A stretch of DNA of 64,000 nt from Hyphomicrobiales bacterium (GCA_900468285.1 UBTF01000003.1:620001-684000); one strand, 5' to 3'; counted from the first letter of the stretch, positions 45,060-54,405 are shown. Made by a program: numbers and translations. Notes: generated by a model not told the origin, from the letters alone.

Positions 45060-45941
45060 TCACGCTCCCTTCTCGGCCTTGACGAGGCCGCGCAGATACC
45101 AGGCGATGAAGATGGACATGATGAGGAACAGAACGGTCGCAATTGCCGCGCCATAGCCGAAGCGGTAGGAGAAGATTGACTGTTCGTACATCTGGTAGGC
45201 AAGCACGGTGGAGGAGCCGAATGGACCACCGGCAGTCATGACCGAAATCGCATCGAAGGAGCGTAGTGCGCCGACCACCGTAATGGCGACGGCGATAAAA
45301 GCCACCTGCGTCAGCTGCGGCAAAACGATGTGTCGCAACATTGGCCAGCCTCGCGCGCCATCGACACGGCCAGCCCCGATCATCTCCTCGTCGAGATTGT
45401 TGAGGCCAGCCAGGAACAGCACCATGCAGAAGGCCACCTGGGGCCAAAGTGCTGCGATGACGACGGCGAAGGTCACGAGGTTTTCGTCCGAGAGCAGCGC
45501 CGGTGCCGTGGCCCCAAAGGCCTGATAGATGATGGCCAGCAAGCCGAAAGTGGGGTCGTAGAACCAGCCGAAGATGACCCCGACGGTGACCGCTGCCAGC
45601 ACCAGCGGCATAAAAAACAGCGACTTGACGATGCGCATTCCGGCGATCTTCTGGTTGACCAGAAGCGCAATCGCCAGCCCCATGGGTGGCGCCAGCAGGA
45701 ACATCACGAGCCAGATCGCATTGTTTTTCAGGGAGATATAAAACTGCGGATCATCGATCAGCTCGGCATAGTTCGCCAGGCCGACCCATGTTTTGGCGCC
45801 CATGCCATCCCATTCATGAAAGGAAATCCAGAACGTCTCGATCGATGATGCGATGATGACGACCAGAAAAAGGATAAGACCCGGCGCGAGAAGAAGCGCA
45901 GGCGTCAGCCAGTTGCGATGGCGGCGCCACCAGATAGACAT
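45060..45941 (-). CDS. CUT1 sugar ABC transporter permease (MalF/LacF type)
   Basis: ATG at 45941 gives 293 residues (MSIWWRRHRNWLTPALLLAP); the extra 15 codons open upstream have no support. The protein has six likely helices, the SIETFWISFHEWDGM periplasmic segment and the EAA loop LDEEMIGAGRVDGARGWPML. GGPFGSSTVLAYQMYEQ is typical near the C-terminus. It follows the hairpin after the binding-protein gene. Confidence 0.92.
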   Translation of the reverse strand: MSIWWRRHRNWLTPALLLAPGLILFLVVIIASSIETFWISFHEWDGMGAKTWVGLANYAELIDDPQFYISLKNNAIWLVMFLLAPPMGLAIALLVNQKIAGMRIVKSLFFMPLVLAAVTVGVIFGWFYDPTFGLLAIIYQAFGATAPALLSDENLVTFAVVIAALWPQVAFCMVLFLAGLNNLDEEMIGAGRVDGARGWPMLRHIVLPQLTQVAFIAVAITVVGALRSFDAISVMTAGGPFGSSTVLAYQMYEQSIFSYRFGYGAAIATVLFLIMSIFIAWYLRGLVKAEKGA

Positions 45942-45964
45942 GAGACCATCCTGTCGGTGAGGAG

Positions 45965-45984
45965 GGGAGGCAACAACGCCTCCC
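45965..45984 (-). terminator. Intercistronic hairpin after binding-protein gene
   Basis: GGGAGGC (45965-45971) and GCCTCCC (45978-45984) form a perfect 7-bp stem with a 6-nt loop, 20 bp after the binding-protein stop on the minus strand. Confidence 0.55.
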
Positions 45985-46004
45985 ATTTGGTGTTCAGGCA
46001 GAGC

Positions 46005-47267
46005 TTAGCCGTGGATGCGCTGACGCGTGCGCTCGATCTGCGTGAGGATTTGCTCGCGGCGATCCGGCTTGAACATGAATTCCTGGAAGCCCTTGAGACC
46101 CGCAAGTGCAAGGTCCGGGTCGCTGTCACGGTCGTAATATTGCGCCGTGCCCTTGACCTTCTTCATTTCCTCGACGGCCATTTTCAGGATCGGATCGTCA
46201 TTGATGGTGCAATCGCTACGAGCGGGCACATTGCCTTCCGGAGACAGGTACGCGCTCAGATTTTCCGGCTTGTAGAAGAAGGCGAGGAATTCTCGTGCTA
46301 GTTCCTTGTTCTTCGAGCCGGATGGCATGTGGATCGAATCCACCGAGAAATCCTCGAATTGTTCGACGCCCGCCTTGATGGTCGGGAAGGGCGCAAAGCG
46401 CACATGTTTGAGGTCTTCCGGCGGGAAGGCATATTTGATGAAATTGCCGAGATCCATCATCGCGGCCTTCTTCTGGACCAGAGAGGCTGCAGCCGGATCC
46501 CAGGCAAACGAAGTGCCGTTCGGCGTGAAGAATTCGGCCTTGATCAGCTGTTCCCACTTATCGAACACTTCGGTGAGCGATGGATCGGTGTACTTCACCT
46601 TTCCTGCCATCAGATCCATGTGGTGCTGGAGACCATTGATGCGCAGGTTCATATGGTCGAACCATCCGCCGCAAGGCCATTGATCCTTGGTGCCCATGCT
46701 CATCGGAATGATGCCGGCCTTCTTGGACTGTTCGGCCAGTGTGAAGAAATCATCAAATGTTTTGGGAACGCTCAGGCCGAACTGGTCGAACGTATCCTGA
46801 CGGTAGAAGAGACCCCATAGAATTCCACCCGTGGGGAGGCCATACTGCTTTCCATCGACGGTTACGGAGCTGAGTGTCGTCCCGAGAACATCGGCATATT
46901 TTTCCCGCTGGACCAGATCTGAAATGTCTTCAAACAGCCCTTTATCGACAAAGCTGCGCATACGGCTACCGGAAAACCAGAAGCAGATATCCGGCGGACT
47001 GGCCACGAGATAATTGCGGATGGCGGTTTTGTGCGCCTCATGATCCATATTGTTGACGGTCACCGTAACGCCGGACGCATCGCCAAATGCCTTGGCGATA
47101 GTCTCGAGCACTTTGCGTTGCTCGGCGTTGCCGCGATTTGAAATGATTGTAAGCTGCTTGGCCTGCGCAAGAGCAGGCGTTGATAAAGCCGCAGATGCAA
47201 TGGCAACGCCCGTACCCTGAAGAAAGCGGCGGCGAGACGTGGGCAGAAATTGCGAATTGAAATTCAT
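46005..47267 (-). CDS. CUT1 sugar ABC transporter substrate-binding protein with Tat signal
   Basis: The start at 47267 follows GAGGAGATCACCA. The 420-residue product carries a twin-arginine signal (SRRRFLQG at 11-18, hydrophobic stretch to ALAQA), so it is probably exported folded, unlike the Sec-type binding proteins elsewhere in the window. The mature domain KQLTIISNRGNAEQRKVLET and the FWFSGSRMRSFVDKGLFEDI segment fit family 1 binding proteins. KAAMMDLGNFIKYAFPPEDL is a further family segment. It begins the lac-like operon, so its ligand is probably a galactoside. A leader hairpin (47283-47304) sits just before its ribosome binding site. Confidence 0.9.
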   Translation of the reverse strand: MNFNSQFLPTSRRRFLQGTGVAIASAALSTPALAQAKQLTIISNRGNAEQRKVLETIAKAFGDASGVTVTVNNMDHEAHKTAIRNYLVASPPDICFWFSGSRMRSFVDKGLFEDISDLVQREKYADVLGTTLSSVTVDGKQYGLPTGGILWGLFYRQDTFDQFGLSVPKTFDDFFTLAEQSKKAGIIPMSMGTKDQWPCGGWFDHMNLRINGLQHHMDLMAGKVKYTDPSLTEVFDKWEQLIKAEFFTPNGTSFAWDPAAASLVQKKAAMMDLGNFIKYAFPPEDLKHVRFAPFPTIKAGVEQFEDFSVDSIHMPSGSKNKELAREFLAFFYKPENLSAYLSPEGNVPARSDCTINDDPILKMAVEEMKKVKGTAQYYDRDSDPDLALAGLKGFQEFMFKPDRREQILTQIERTRQRIHG

Positions 47268-47765
47268 TGGTGATCTCCTCCAGTCAGGGTCTCCAAGACC
47301 TGACGTGGGCATAGAAATCAAAAACGAAATGTCTCGTCAATAATTAATTTAATAAATAAACAAACTTGAAAGCCGTATTTCGTCGGTGTTGTGGACCTTA
47401 AGTTGTGCGCTTTCCCGGTAGACAGTTTGCGATAGGTTGGACGAAACATGAGGTGATGCGGTGGGCGACAAAAACTCAAAGCGATCCAGCGAGACAGCAG
47501 GCGCATATTCTTCGTAGGTCACGCCATTATCCGAAAGGGCAGAGGACCCAAGATTTATGCCTTGCTACCTGAGACAGCCGCAAGCCGACAGTCCGACCTT
47601 TTGAGGCAAGGCCGGAGCCTTTCCGTATCGGGACTGGTTATTTTCGAAAGGGGAGATCCAAGTGAACCGCTACCAGGCGCTTGTTCCTGTCTGAATTTGA
47701 GTCAGACCTGGAACGCAAAGCGTAGCGTGACCGAACATATTGCGATCACGCCCAAAGCGGTGGTG
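47268..47765. promoter_or_regulatory. Promoter region of the lac-like operon
   Basis: This stretch holds about 500 bp without a supported gene. A leader hairpin (GTCAGG at 47283-47288, CCTGAC at 47299-47304, plus three inner pairs with one bulged base) directly precedes the ribosome binding site. A strongly AT-rich block at 47337-47365 is the likely promoter and ROK-binding area. A small hairpin, AAGGC-CGGA-GCCTT at 47608-47621, may end the convergent-direction small gene at 47766. The rest shows nothing recognisable. Confidence 0.4.
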
Positions 47766-48002
47766 CTATTCGGCAAATTTGACGGTCACGCCGCGCTGGC
47801 GAAAATAGGCCTGCATCATCTTGCGGCCGGACCGGTTGTTCTGTGGCAGCCTGGTCGAATCGAAAACCGCTTCTTTCACGCCGTCGCGCGCCATGGCAGC
47901 CTTCAGGCCCGCTATGTGTTTGTCGATTTCGGCATTGTCTGCCTGAAGCGATTCATAGATTTTGTCGGTTGCTTCGGCAACGGTCAGTTCGCTCACGGTC
48001 AC
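47766..48002 (-). CDS. Conserved small protein of unknown function (78 aa)
   Basis: The 78-residue product has an N-terminal helical half (VAEATDKIYESLQADNAEID) and the conserved-looking core AAMARDGVKEAVFDSTRLPQ, followed by NNRSGRKMMQAYFRQRGVTV. A ribosome binding site GAAGGAATAG precedes the ATG. I recall close relatives across the Hyphomicrobiales as uncharacterised proteins, but know no function. It lacks a signal peptide or membrane segment and is probably monocistronic. Confidence 0.7.
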   Translation of the reverse strand: MTVSELTVAEATDKIYESLQADNAEIDKHIAGLKAAMARDGVKEAVFDSTRLPQNNRSGRKMMQAYFRQRGVTVKFAE

Positions 48003-48114
48003 TATTCCTTCTCACTCTTTTGAGGACCCGATATCACCAATCGCCCATCTGTCCTACCCCACATCTTCGATGTGAGGCTTTCAACTGTCTTCCCGCGCCG
48101 GAAAGCTTCGGTGA

Positions 48115-48726
48115 TCAGCAGAATTCGTTCAGCTTGAGGATTTTGTATGCCTCAATCGCCGCGCGCAGTTCATCCTCAGAGTTTCGATTGCCCTGATTGA
48201 CGTCGGGATGGTGCATTTTGAGCCGAAGCTTGTACTGAGCCCTGATTTCCTCGGGCGTAGCATCGTGTGAAAGGCCGAGCGTTTCGAAGGCCTTGGCTTC
48301 GAGAACCTTCAGCTTGCGCTTCTGCATCTCTGCCTTCTGCGCTTCGCGTTGTGCTGCGGTCTTGCGGGCATTGATTGCTTTTGCCGAACCGGACCGCATT
48401 GTCGAAGGCAGAGGTGGCTTCGTTTCCTGATCGATCCGTTTGCCGATCGTCTTGCGGCTGCCGATTGCGGCTTCCTTCTGGTAGCGCGCAACCTCTGGGC
48501 TGGAAGGTGCCGTCGTGAAGCTATAGCCCTTGTTGTACTCGCGCACATGCTCGAGACAGAACAACAGATAAAGGCCTTCTGCCTTCGGTCCCACGGGCGC
48601 ACGGTGCGTGCCAGCTTTGTCGCAGCCGTCCCAATGGCATTTTGGGCCTACGGGTTCAGCCTTTGAAACCGCGTTTTTCTTGCGCGTGGGCTTCAGGCCG
48701 ACAAAAATTTTCGAATCAGCAGTCAT
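48115..48726 (-). CDS. J-domain (DnaJ-like) protein with N-terminal Cys/His motif
   Basis: ATG at 48726 gives 203 residues; the open frame upstream to 48924 has no similarity I recognise. The C-terminal 60 residues form a J domain: AFETLGLSHDATPEEIRAQY, then KLRLKMHHPDVNQ with the essential HPD tripeptide. The N-terminal third has CHWDGCDKAGTHRAP and FCLEHVREYN, four Cys/His positions that could bind zinc. A basic, Lys/Arg-rich middle links them. J domains stimulate DnaK-type chaperones; the N-terminal part may choose the client. A C-terminal J domain is unlike DnaJ itself. Confidence 0.85.
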   Translation of the reverse strand: MTADSKIFVGLKPTRKKNAVSKAEPVGPKCHWDGCDKAGTHRAPVGPKAEGLYLLFCLEHVREYNKGYSFTTAPSSPEVARYQKEAAIGSRKTIGKRIDQETKPPLPSTMRSGSAKAINARKTAAQREAQKAEMQKRKLKVLEAKAFETLGLSHDATPEEIRAQYKLRLKMHHPDVNQGNRNSEDELRAAIEAYKILKLNEFC

Positions 48727-49165
48727 GACCGTCTGTATGAACCTCTTGCACATTCCCGGCAAGAATGTCTGCGCCGGAACAGGGGCGTTAATTGTGTCGA
48801 TTGGAGCGATTATGCAAGCGTCTTGTCGGCATCTATCGCAACTGTGATGACCAAAGACAGAAGTGACCGTGTCTTCAAAACCACGGAAAGGTTTCGGAGG
48901 TTCGCCCTGTCCCCATTTTCTCACGCGACTTGATGTCAGACCGAATGGCTCAAATAGAACTCAAATGCATATTTGTTAGGCAATGGTGGATTATTGTTCA
49001 ACAGTATAGACATGATTGTCCTACTTTGCTAGCGTCTACATTAGCAACGTCAGCTCCTGTTTTATGGCCGCGATGGGCAATGCAGTGGACAGAATTTGTC
49101 CCGGATTGCTTTCCGATATGTGCCGCGAGACATGAGCGGACCATGCCAATGCCGGAGAGACAGAC
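48727..49165. promoter_or_regulatory. Divergent promoter region upstream of the second peptide importer
   Basis: About 440 bp without a supported gene. CAAAT-GCAT-ATTTG at 48962-48975 is a perfect short dyad about 190 bp before the ATPase start, and the AT-rich segment 48955-49030 is the likely promoter. No regulator gene is adjacent. The frame open to 48924 on the minus strand is an upstream extension of the J-domain gene without support. Confidence 0.3.
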
Positions 49166-50992
49166 ATGACAGACGCAATGGATCAACTTAAGCCGCTCCT
49201 TTCCATAGAGGGACTGAGCGTCGAGTTCGGCTCCAGTCGTGTTGTTGATGACTTGTCCTTTTCAGTTTCGCCCGGAAAGACCGTGGCCATCGTTGGCGAG
49301 TCCGGTTCTGGAAAATCCATCACGTCGCTCTCCACCATGCGTCTGGCGGACATGATGGGAGCGAAATTTCCCGCCGGACGTATCGTCTTTGCCGGAAAGG
49401 ATCTTCTCACCGTCTCGCAAAAGGAGATGCGCTCCATTCGCGGCAAGGACATCGCCATGATTTTTCAGGAGCCGATGACCTCCCTCAATCCGGTCTTCAC
49501 CATAGGCGATCAGATTTGCGAGGTGCTGGTTCTTCACGAAAAGCTCAGCAAGTCTGCGGCAAGAGAAGAAGCGCGCAGACTGCTGCAAATGGTTCGTCTG
49601 CCGGATGCCGAGGCACTTCTCGATCGTTATCCTCACCAATTGTCCGGCGGGATGCGCCAGCGCGTCATGATTGCCATGGCGCTGGCCTGCCGTCCGAAGC
49701 TGCTGATTGCCGATGAGCCGACGACGGCTCTGGATGTCACGATCCAGGCGCAGATCCTCAACATCATGCGCGATCTGCAGAAAGATCTCGGCATGGGCAT
49801 GGTTTTCATTACCCATGACATGGGTGTCGTCGCGGAAATGGCCGACGACGTCGTTGTCATGTGGAAAGGCAAGAAGGTCGAGGAAGGCCCTGTCGGTCAG
49901 ATTTTTGCCAATCCGCAGCATCCCTACACCCGTATGCTTCTTGCAGCGGTACCGCGCCTGGGCAGCATGACGGGAGAAAATCATCCCAAGCGCACACCGC
50001 TCACTGTCCTTGAAGACGGGAAGCCAAAGATCATCGGCGAGGAGCGGGTCCAGGATACGGCAAGATATGACGAAAAGCCGATCCTGTCGGTGAAGGATCT
50101 GCTTGTCCGGTTCGACGTGCGTAAAAATCTGTTCGGCAAGGCAACGCATCGCCTCAGCGCCGTCCAGAATGTCAGCTTCGATATCCATCCGGGCGAAACG
50201 CTGGCGCTGGTGGGTGAGTCCGGTTCAGGCAAGTCCACGATAGGACGGACAATCCAGCAGCTTCAAACGTCGATGGGCGGCGAAATTTCCTTTGCCGGGC
50301 GCACCTACTCATCCATGTCCGCAGCTGAGCGGTTCCGGATGCGCCAGGAAGTGCAGTATATCTTTCAGGATCCCTTCGCCTCGCTCGATCCACGCAAGAC
50401 GATCGGCTTTTCCATTGCCGAGCCTATCAACACCCATGGCCTGCTGTCCGGCTCCAGGGCTGTCCAGCGTCGGGTGGATGAGTTGCTTGAGCGGGTTGGG
50501 CTGAGTGCGTCGGTCGCCAACCGTTACCCGCACGAGTTCTCCGGCGGCCAGCGGCAGCGCGTGTGCATCGCGCGCGCCTTGGCATCCGATCCGAAACTCA
50601 TCATCGCAGACGAAGCGCTGTCGGCACTCGACGTGTCGATTCAGGCGCAGATCATCAACCTGTTCATGGACCTGCAGGCGGAGCGCGGGCTCGCCTATCT
50701 TTTCATCAGCCACGATATGGCTGTCGTCGAGAAGATAAGCCACCGCGTTGCGGTTCTTTATCTTGGCCAGATCATGGAGCTGGGCAGCCGAAGACAGGTC
50801 TTCGAGACGCCCATGCATGATTACACCCGCCGCCTTTTGTCGGCCGTCCCAATCGCAGATCCCGGCGCTATCAGGCAAACGGCAATGATAGAGGGTGAAA
50901 TCCCCAACCCGGTCCGTCGCGTCGGCGACGAGCCAGCAATTCTCGTTCACGAGGAAATAGAACCAGGCCACTTCGTCGCAAGAACGGCCTGA
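49166..50992 (+). CDS. Fused oligopeptide ABC transporter ATPase (DppD-DppF type), second copy
   Basis: The 608-residue protein has two ABC ATPase domains. Domain 1 shows Walker A GESGSGKS near 48-55 and [15 protein letters not shown]; domain 2 shows GESGSGKS near 350-357 and [15 protein letters not shown]. Each has an Opp/Dpp C-terminal extension ([24 protein letters not shown]). It is clearly paralogous to the 30246-32090 gene, but here it heads the operon, followed after 31 bp by the binding protein. The ATG at 49166 has GGAGAGACAG upstream. Confidence 0.93.
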   Translation: MTDAMDQLKPLLSIEGLSVEFGSSRVVDDLSFSVSPGKTVAIVGESGSGKSITSLSTMRLADMMGAKFPAGRIVFAGKDLLTVSQKEMRSIRGKDIAMIFQEPMTSLNPVFTIGDQICEVLVLHEKLSKSAAREEARRLLQMVRLPDAEALLDRYPHQLSGGMRQRVMIAMALACRPKLLIADEPTTALDVTIQAQILNIMRDLQKDLGMGMVFITHDMGVVAEMADDVVVMWKGKKVEEGPVGQIFANPQHPYTRMLLAAVPRLGSMTGENHPKRTPLTVLEDGKPKIIGEERVQDTARYDEKPILSVKDLLVRFDVRKNLFGKATHRLSAVQNVSFDIHPGETLALVGESGSGKSTIGRTIQQLQTSMGGEISFAGRTYSSMSAAERFRMRQEVQYIFQDPFASLDPRKTIGFSIAEPINTHGLLSGSRAVQRRVDELLERVGLSASVANRYPHEFSGGQRQRVCIARALASDPKLIIADEALSALDVSIQAQIINLFMDLQAERGLAYLFISHDMAVVEKISHRVAVLYLGQIMELGSRRQVFETPMHDYTRRLLSAVPIADPGAIRQTAMIEGEIPNPVRRVGDEPAILVHEEIEPGHFVARTA

Positions 50993-51023
50993 TAATCCGC
51001 ATCACTCTGAGAGGAACAGATCC

Positions 51024-52559
51024 ATGATGACAATAAAAAACAGGGGAATGACAGCAATTGTGGCGCTCGCGCTATCGGGCGTGGCGCTCTCCGTCGCGCC
51101 AGCCTCTGCTGCAGGAAAATTGACGATTTCCAGCCCGCAGGATCCCGGTAGCTGGGACCCTATCGATACATTTCTGGTGCAATGGGCCGCTGTCGCCACC
51201 AATATGTTTGATGGCCTGACCTATCGCGGCCCGGATTTGAAGCTGGTGCCCGGTTTGGCTGAATCGTGGGAAGAACTGGACGAAGGCAAGCGCATCCGCT
51301 TCAAGCTTCGCCAGAACGTCAAGTTCCACAATGGCGAGCCCTTCAACGCTGAAGCCGTCAAGTTCACGTTCGATCGTCTTCTGGGCGAGCAGGGGGCAAA
51401 AGGCCCGCAGCGCTCCAACTATACGGCCATCGAGAGCGTGGAAATCATCGACGAAAACACAGTGGATATGAAGCTGAAAGCTCCAGATCCTGTTCTGCTG
51501 ACGAAGCTTGCCGGTTACGGCGCGATGATCGTTCCGCCGAAATACATCACGGAAAAGGGTGAGGACAACTTCAACACCAATCCCGTCGGCACCGGCGCCT
51601 TCAGATTCGTGTCCTATGCGCCGAAAGTGAATATCAAGCTCGAAGCCAACCCGGATTACTGGGGCGGCGCGCCAAAGCTTTCCGAGCTCGACTATCGCTT
51701 CATCTCCGAGCCTGCAACAGCCGTTGCCGAGCTCCAGGCTGGCCGCGTCGATCTCGTGATACCGCCAACCATCCCGATTGGCATGTTGCCGGTCATTCAG
51801 GGCGATTCCAATCTGGAAATCGTCAGCGTTCCCGGCCCGACGGTGGATGCGCTGCGCTTCAACACGCGTGACGGCATCACCAAGGACCCGAAGGTCCGCA
51901 AGGCCATCATTATGGCGGTGGATCGCGCCACCATCGTCAAGTCCATCCTCGCAGGTCAGGGTTCGGAGATTGCAAGCTTCCAGGGCGAGCTTTCATTCGG
52001 CTTCGACCCGGAACTGAAGTCGCTGCCTTATGATCCCGAAGGCGCAAAGAAGCTTCTTGCTGAAGCTGGCGTAAAGCCGGGCTCGACTGTGCAGATCGAT
52101 ATTCGCGGCAACGACGCAACGATGAACGAAGTCACGCAGGTCATCGCCAGCTATCTGCAGATGGTCGGCATCACCGCAACCATCAAGCCATACGAGGTCA
52201 ACGTTCTGCTCAACGACATCATCCCGCAGGGCAAGACCGGCGCGATGTTCCAGCAGAAGTGGGGCGGCTGGACATTCGATTACGACAACACCGCCTATTC
52301 CATGTACCACTCCGGCGAAAAGTGGAATCCTTACGAAAAGGATGAGGCGCTGGACAAGCTGCTGGAATCACAGCGGCCTCTGACAGACCGGGCCGAGCGT
52401 GAGCGCATCCTGAAGGAAATCGGCAAATACACGGCCGAGAAGGCGCTTGAACTGCCGCTCTACAACACCAACGCGATCTATGGTGTGAGCAAGAAGGTCA
52501 AGGGCTTTGTCGCAGCACCCGATAACCGTCTCAAGCTGACCGACGTTACCGTCGAGTAG
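51024..52559 (+). CDS. ABC transporter substrate-binding protein, family 5 (peptide type), second copy
   Basis: The 511-residue product has a signal peptide (MMTIKNRGMTAIVALALSGV to APASAA, cleaved near residue 29) and mature start GKLTISSPQDPGSWDPIDTF. Family 5 landmarks are IRFKLRQNVKFHNGEPFNAE, NPVGTGAFRFVSYAP and NTRDGITKDPKVRKAIIMAV. It delivers ligand to the permeases at 52622-54399. The terminal metallopeptidase of the operon suggests that the ligand contains a peptide bond. A strong hairpin follows the stop codon. Confidence 0.92.
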   Translation: MMTIKNRGMTAIVALALSGVALSVAPASAAGKLTISSPQDPGSWDPIDTFLVQWAAVATNMFDGLTYRGPDLKLVPGLAESWEELDEGKRIRFKLRQNVKFHNGEPFNAEAVKFTFDRLLGEQGAKGPQRSNYTAIESVEIIDENTVDMKLKAPDPVLLTKLAGYGAMIVPPKYITEKGEDNFNTNPVGTGAFRFVSYAPKVNIKLEANPDYWGGAPKLSELDYRFISEPATAVAELQAGRVDLVIPPTIPIGMLPVIQGDSNLEIVSVPGPTVDALRFNTRDGITKDPKVRKAIIMAVDRATIVKSILAGQGSEIASFQGELSFGFDPELKSLPYDPEGAKKLLAEAGVKPGSTVQIDIRGNDATMNEVTQVIASYLQMVGITATIKPYEVNVLLNDIIPQGKTGAMFQQKWGGWTFDYDNTAYSMYHSGEKWNPYEKDEALDKLLESQRPLTDRAERERILKEIGKYTAEKALELPLYNTNAIYGVSKKVKGFVAAPDNRLKLTDVTVE

Positions 52560-52565
52560 TCTTTG

Positions 52566-52597
52566 TTTGACGCCGCTTCACGGCAAGCGGCGTCAAA
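52566..52597 (+). terminator. Intercistronic hairpin after binding-protein gene
   Basis: TTTGACGCCGCTT (52566-52578) and AAGCGGCGTCAAA (52585-52597) form a perfect 13-bp stem with a 6-nt loop, 6 bp after the stop. It is followed by AATCATCTTTG, so read-through to the permeases is likely but reduced. Confidence 0.7.
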
Positions 52598-52621
52598 AAT
52601 CATCTTTGCAAGGAAAAGAAC

Positions 52622-53545
52622 GTGGTTGGTTTCCTCATCAAGCGATTGCTGCAGGCATTTTTTGTCGTCATCGCAATCACCCTGCTCGTCTCATTTGCCA
52701 TCCGTCTGACGGGTGATCCCGCCGTCACGATGTTTCAGGGTGGTGGCAGCATGACGGAGGAGGATCTGGCGCGTATTCGGGTGGCGCTGGGAACAGATCA
52801 GCCCTTCTTTGTTCAGTATCTGAATTTTCTGAAAGGGCTCGTAACGCTCGATTTCGGAAAAAGCTTCGTCGGTGGCACGCCCGTATCCCGGTTGATTGGC
52901 GATGCCTTGCCTGCAACTCTTTTGCTAGCCCTCATATCGATGGTCGTGTCGATAGCGCTTTCCATCCCACTCGGCATCAAGGCCGCGACCTCGAAGGGCA
53001 AGGGCCTCGATCAGGCCATTCGCATCTTCTCGCTACTCGGCCTTTCCTTTCCGAATTTCTGGCTGGCACTTATGCTGGTTCTGCTCTTTTCCATCACGCT
53101 GGGATGGCTGCCGCCGAGCGGCATGGGTGGTGCAGCAAGCTATGTCATGCCTGCCGTGACCATGGGCGTTATTCTCACAGCCACCAATGTCCGGCTCGTT
53201 CGAACGGCAATGCTCGATACGCTGCAGTCGCAATATATCATGGTCGCCCGGGCGAAGGGGTTGAGCGAGAGCAAGGTTCTTTACAAGCATGCGCTGCGCA
53301 ACTGCGCCATTCCGCTCATCACCTATTTCGGCCTTCAGTTTGGCGGGCTTCTGGGCGGTATCGTGGTGATCGAGCGGGTCTTTAACTGGCCCGGTATGGG
53401 TTCACTCGCATTCGATGCGGTTGGCGCGCGCGATTATCCGGTGCTGCAGGCGGTCATTACCGTGCTGTCGCTGATGATCGTCGGCATCAATCTTCTTGTC
53501 GATATTGCTTACGGGCTGGTCGATCCCCGTATCCGCACGGAGTAA
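52622..53545 (+). CDS. Oligopeptide-type ABC transporter permease (DppB family), second copy
   Basis: The gene starts with GTG at 52622, with AAGGAAAAG upstream. The 307-residue product shows DppB features: VGFLIKRLLQAFFVVIAITL, RLTGDPAVTMFQGGGSMTEE and RIRVALGTDQPFFVQYLNFL. The loop MVARAKGLSESKVLYKHALR and the ending LVDIAYGLVDPRIRTE are typical. About six helices are expected. It pairs with the DppC-type gene 5 bp downstream. Confidence 0.92.
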   Translation: MVGFLIKRLLQAFFVVIAITLLVSFAIRLTGDPAVTMFQGGGSMTEEDLARIRVALGTDQPFFVQYLNFLKGLVTLDFGKSFVGGTPVSRLIGDALPATLLLALISMVVSIALSIPLGIKAATSKGKGLDQAIRIFSLLGLSFPNFWLALMLVLLFSITLGWLPPSGMGGAASYVMPAVTMGVILTATNVRLVRTAMLDTLQSQYIMVARAKGLSESKVLYKHALRNCAIPLITYFGLQFGGLLGGIVVIERVFNWPGMGSLAFDAVGARDYPVLQAVITVLSLMIVGINLLVDIAYGLVDPRIRTE

Positions 53546-53550
53546 CTGAC

Positions 53551-54399
53551 ATGGCTGCAAACACTTCCCGCCTTTCGCGTTTTTACAGCCTTGAGTTCAT
53601 TCTTGGCGCAACCCTGACAGTTGTGATTTGCGCGGCCGTGCTGTTGTCGGATGTGCTCTTTCCAGGTGGCGCCGACAAGATCGATCTGATGGCACGGTTG
53701 GCCAAGCCCTTCGCAAGTGCTGCCCATCCATTCGGCACGGATCCGCTGGGGCGCGATGTGCTGGCGCGCGTGGTCGCAGGTGGCAAGATTTCGCTGCTGG
53801 TTGGCTTTACCTCGGTCATCGGTGCCGTCGTCTTTGGCGTTCTCATGGGCCTTATTGCCGGTTATTACCGCGGCTTCTGGGACATGGTCGTCATGCGCTT
53901 TGCCGATATTCAGCTGGCAATGCCATTCATTCTCCTAGCCATCACCTTCATCGCCATTGTCGGCGGCAGCCTCACCAACACCATCATCCTGCTGATCGTT
54001 TCCCAATGGGTGCAATATGCGCGTCTGGTGCGCGGCTCGGTGCTGACGCTGCGCGAGCGCGAATTCATCCTGTCGGCTCGCGCAATCGGCGTGAAGGACT
54101 GGCGGATCATCTTTCAGCATCTCCTGCCCAATCTGGTCGGCCCGGTCATTGTTCTGATGACGCTGAACGTCGCCAACAACATTCTTCTGGAAAGCAGCCT
54201 GACCTTCCTCGGCATGGGAGTCGATCCCACCATTCCCAGCTGGGGCGGTATGCTGGCTGATGGCCGGACATATCTTCAGATTGCCTGGTGGGTGAGCGTG
54301 TTCCCCGGCCTTGCAATCCTTCTGACCGTGCTGGGTCTCAATCTTCTGGGTGACTGGTTGCGCGATAGCCTCGACCCCACCGGCAGAACCGCGAGGTAA
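53551..54399 (+). CDS. Oligopeptide-type ABC transporter permease (DppC family), second copy
   Basis: The 282-residue permease has a short cytoplasmic N-terminus, the FGTDPLGRDVLARVVAGGKIS hallmark and about six helices. The coupling loop SARAIGVKDWRIIFQHLLPN and the FLGMGVDPTIPSWGGMLADG segment follow. It ends LRDSLDPTGRTAR. It is 5 bp after the DppB-type gene and 6 bp before the peptidase gene, a tight operon. Confidence 0.92.
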   Translation: MAANTSRLSRFYSLEFILGATLTVVICAAVLLSDVLFPGGADKIDLMARLAKPFASAAHPFGTDPLGRDVLARVVAGGKISLLVGFTSVIGAVVFGVLMGLIAGYYRGFWDMVVMRFADIQLAMPFILLAITFIAIVGGSLTNTIILLIVSQWVQYARLVRGSVLTLREREFILSARAIGVKDWRIIFQHLLPNLVGPVIVLMTLNVANNILLESSLTFLGMGVDPTIPSWGGMLADGRTYLQIAWWVSVFPGLAILLTVLGLNLLGDWLRDSLDPTGRTAR

Positions 54400-54405
54400 C
54401 AGGCG

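Noticed and set aside
47318-47506. 62-codon minus-strand frame upstream of the lac-like operon
   Set aside because: It covers the AT-rich promoter area, ends in a Phe/Ile-rich translation and has no support.
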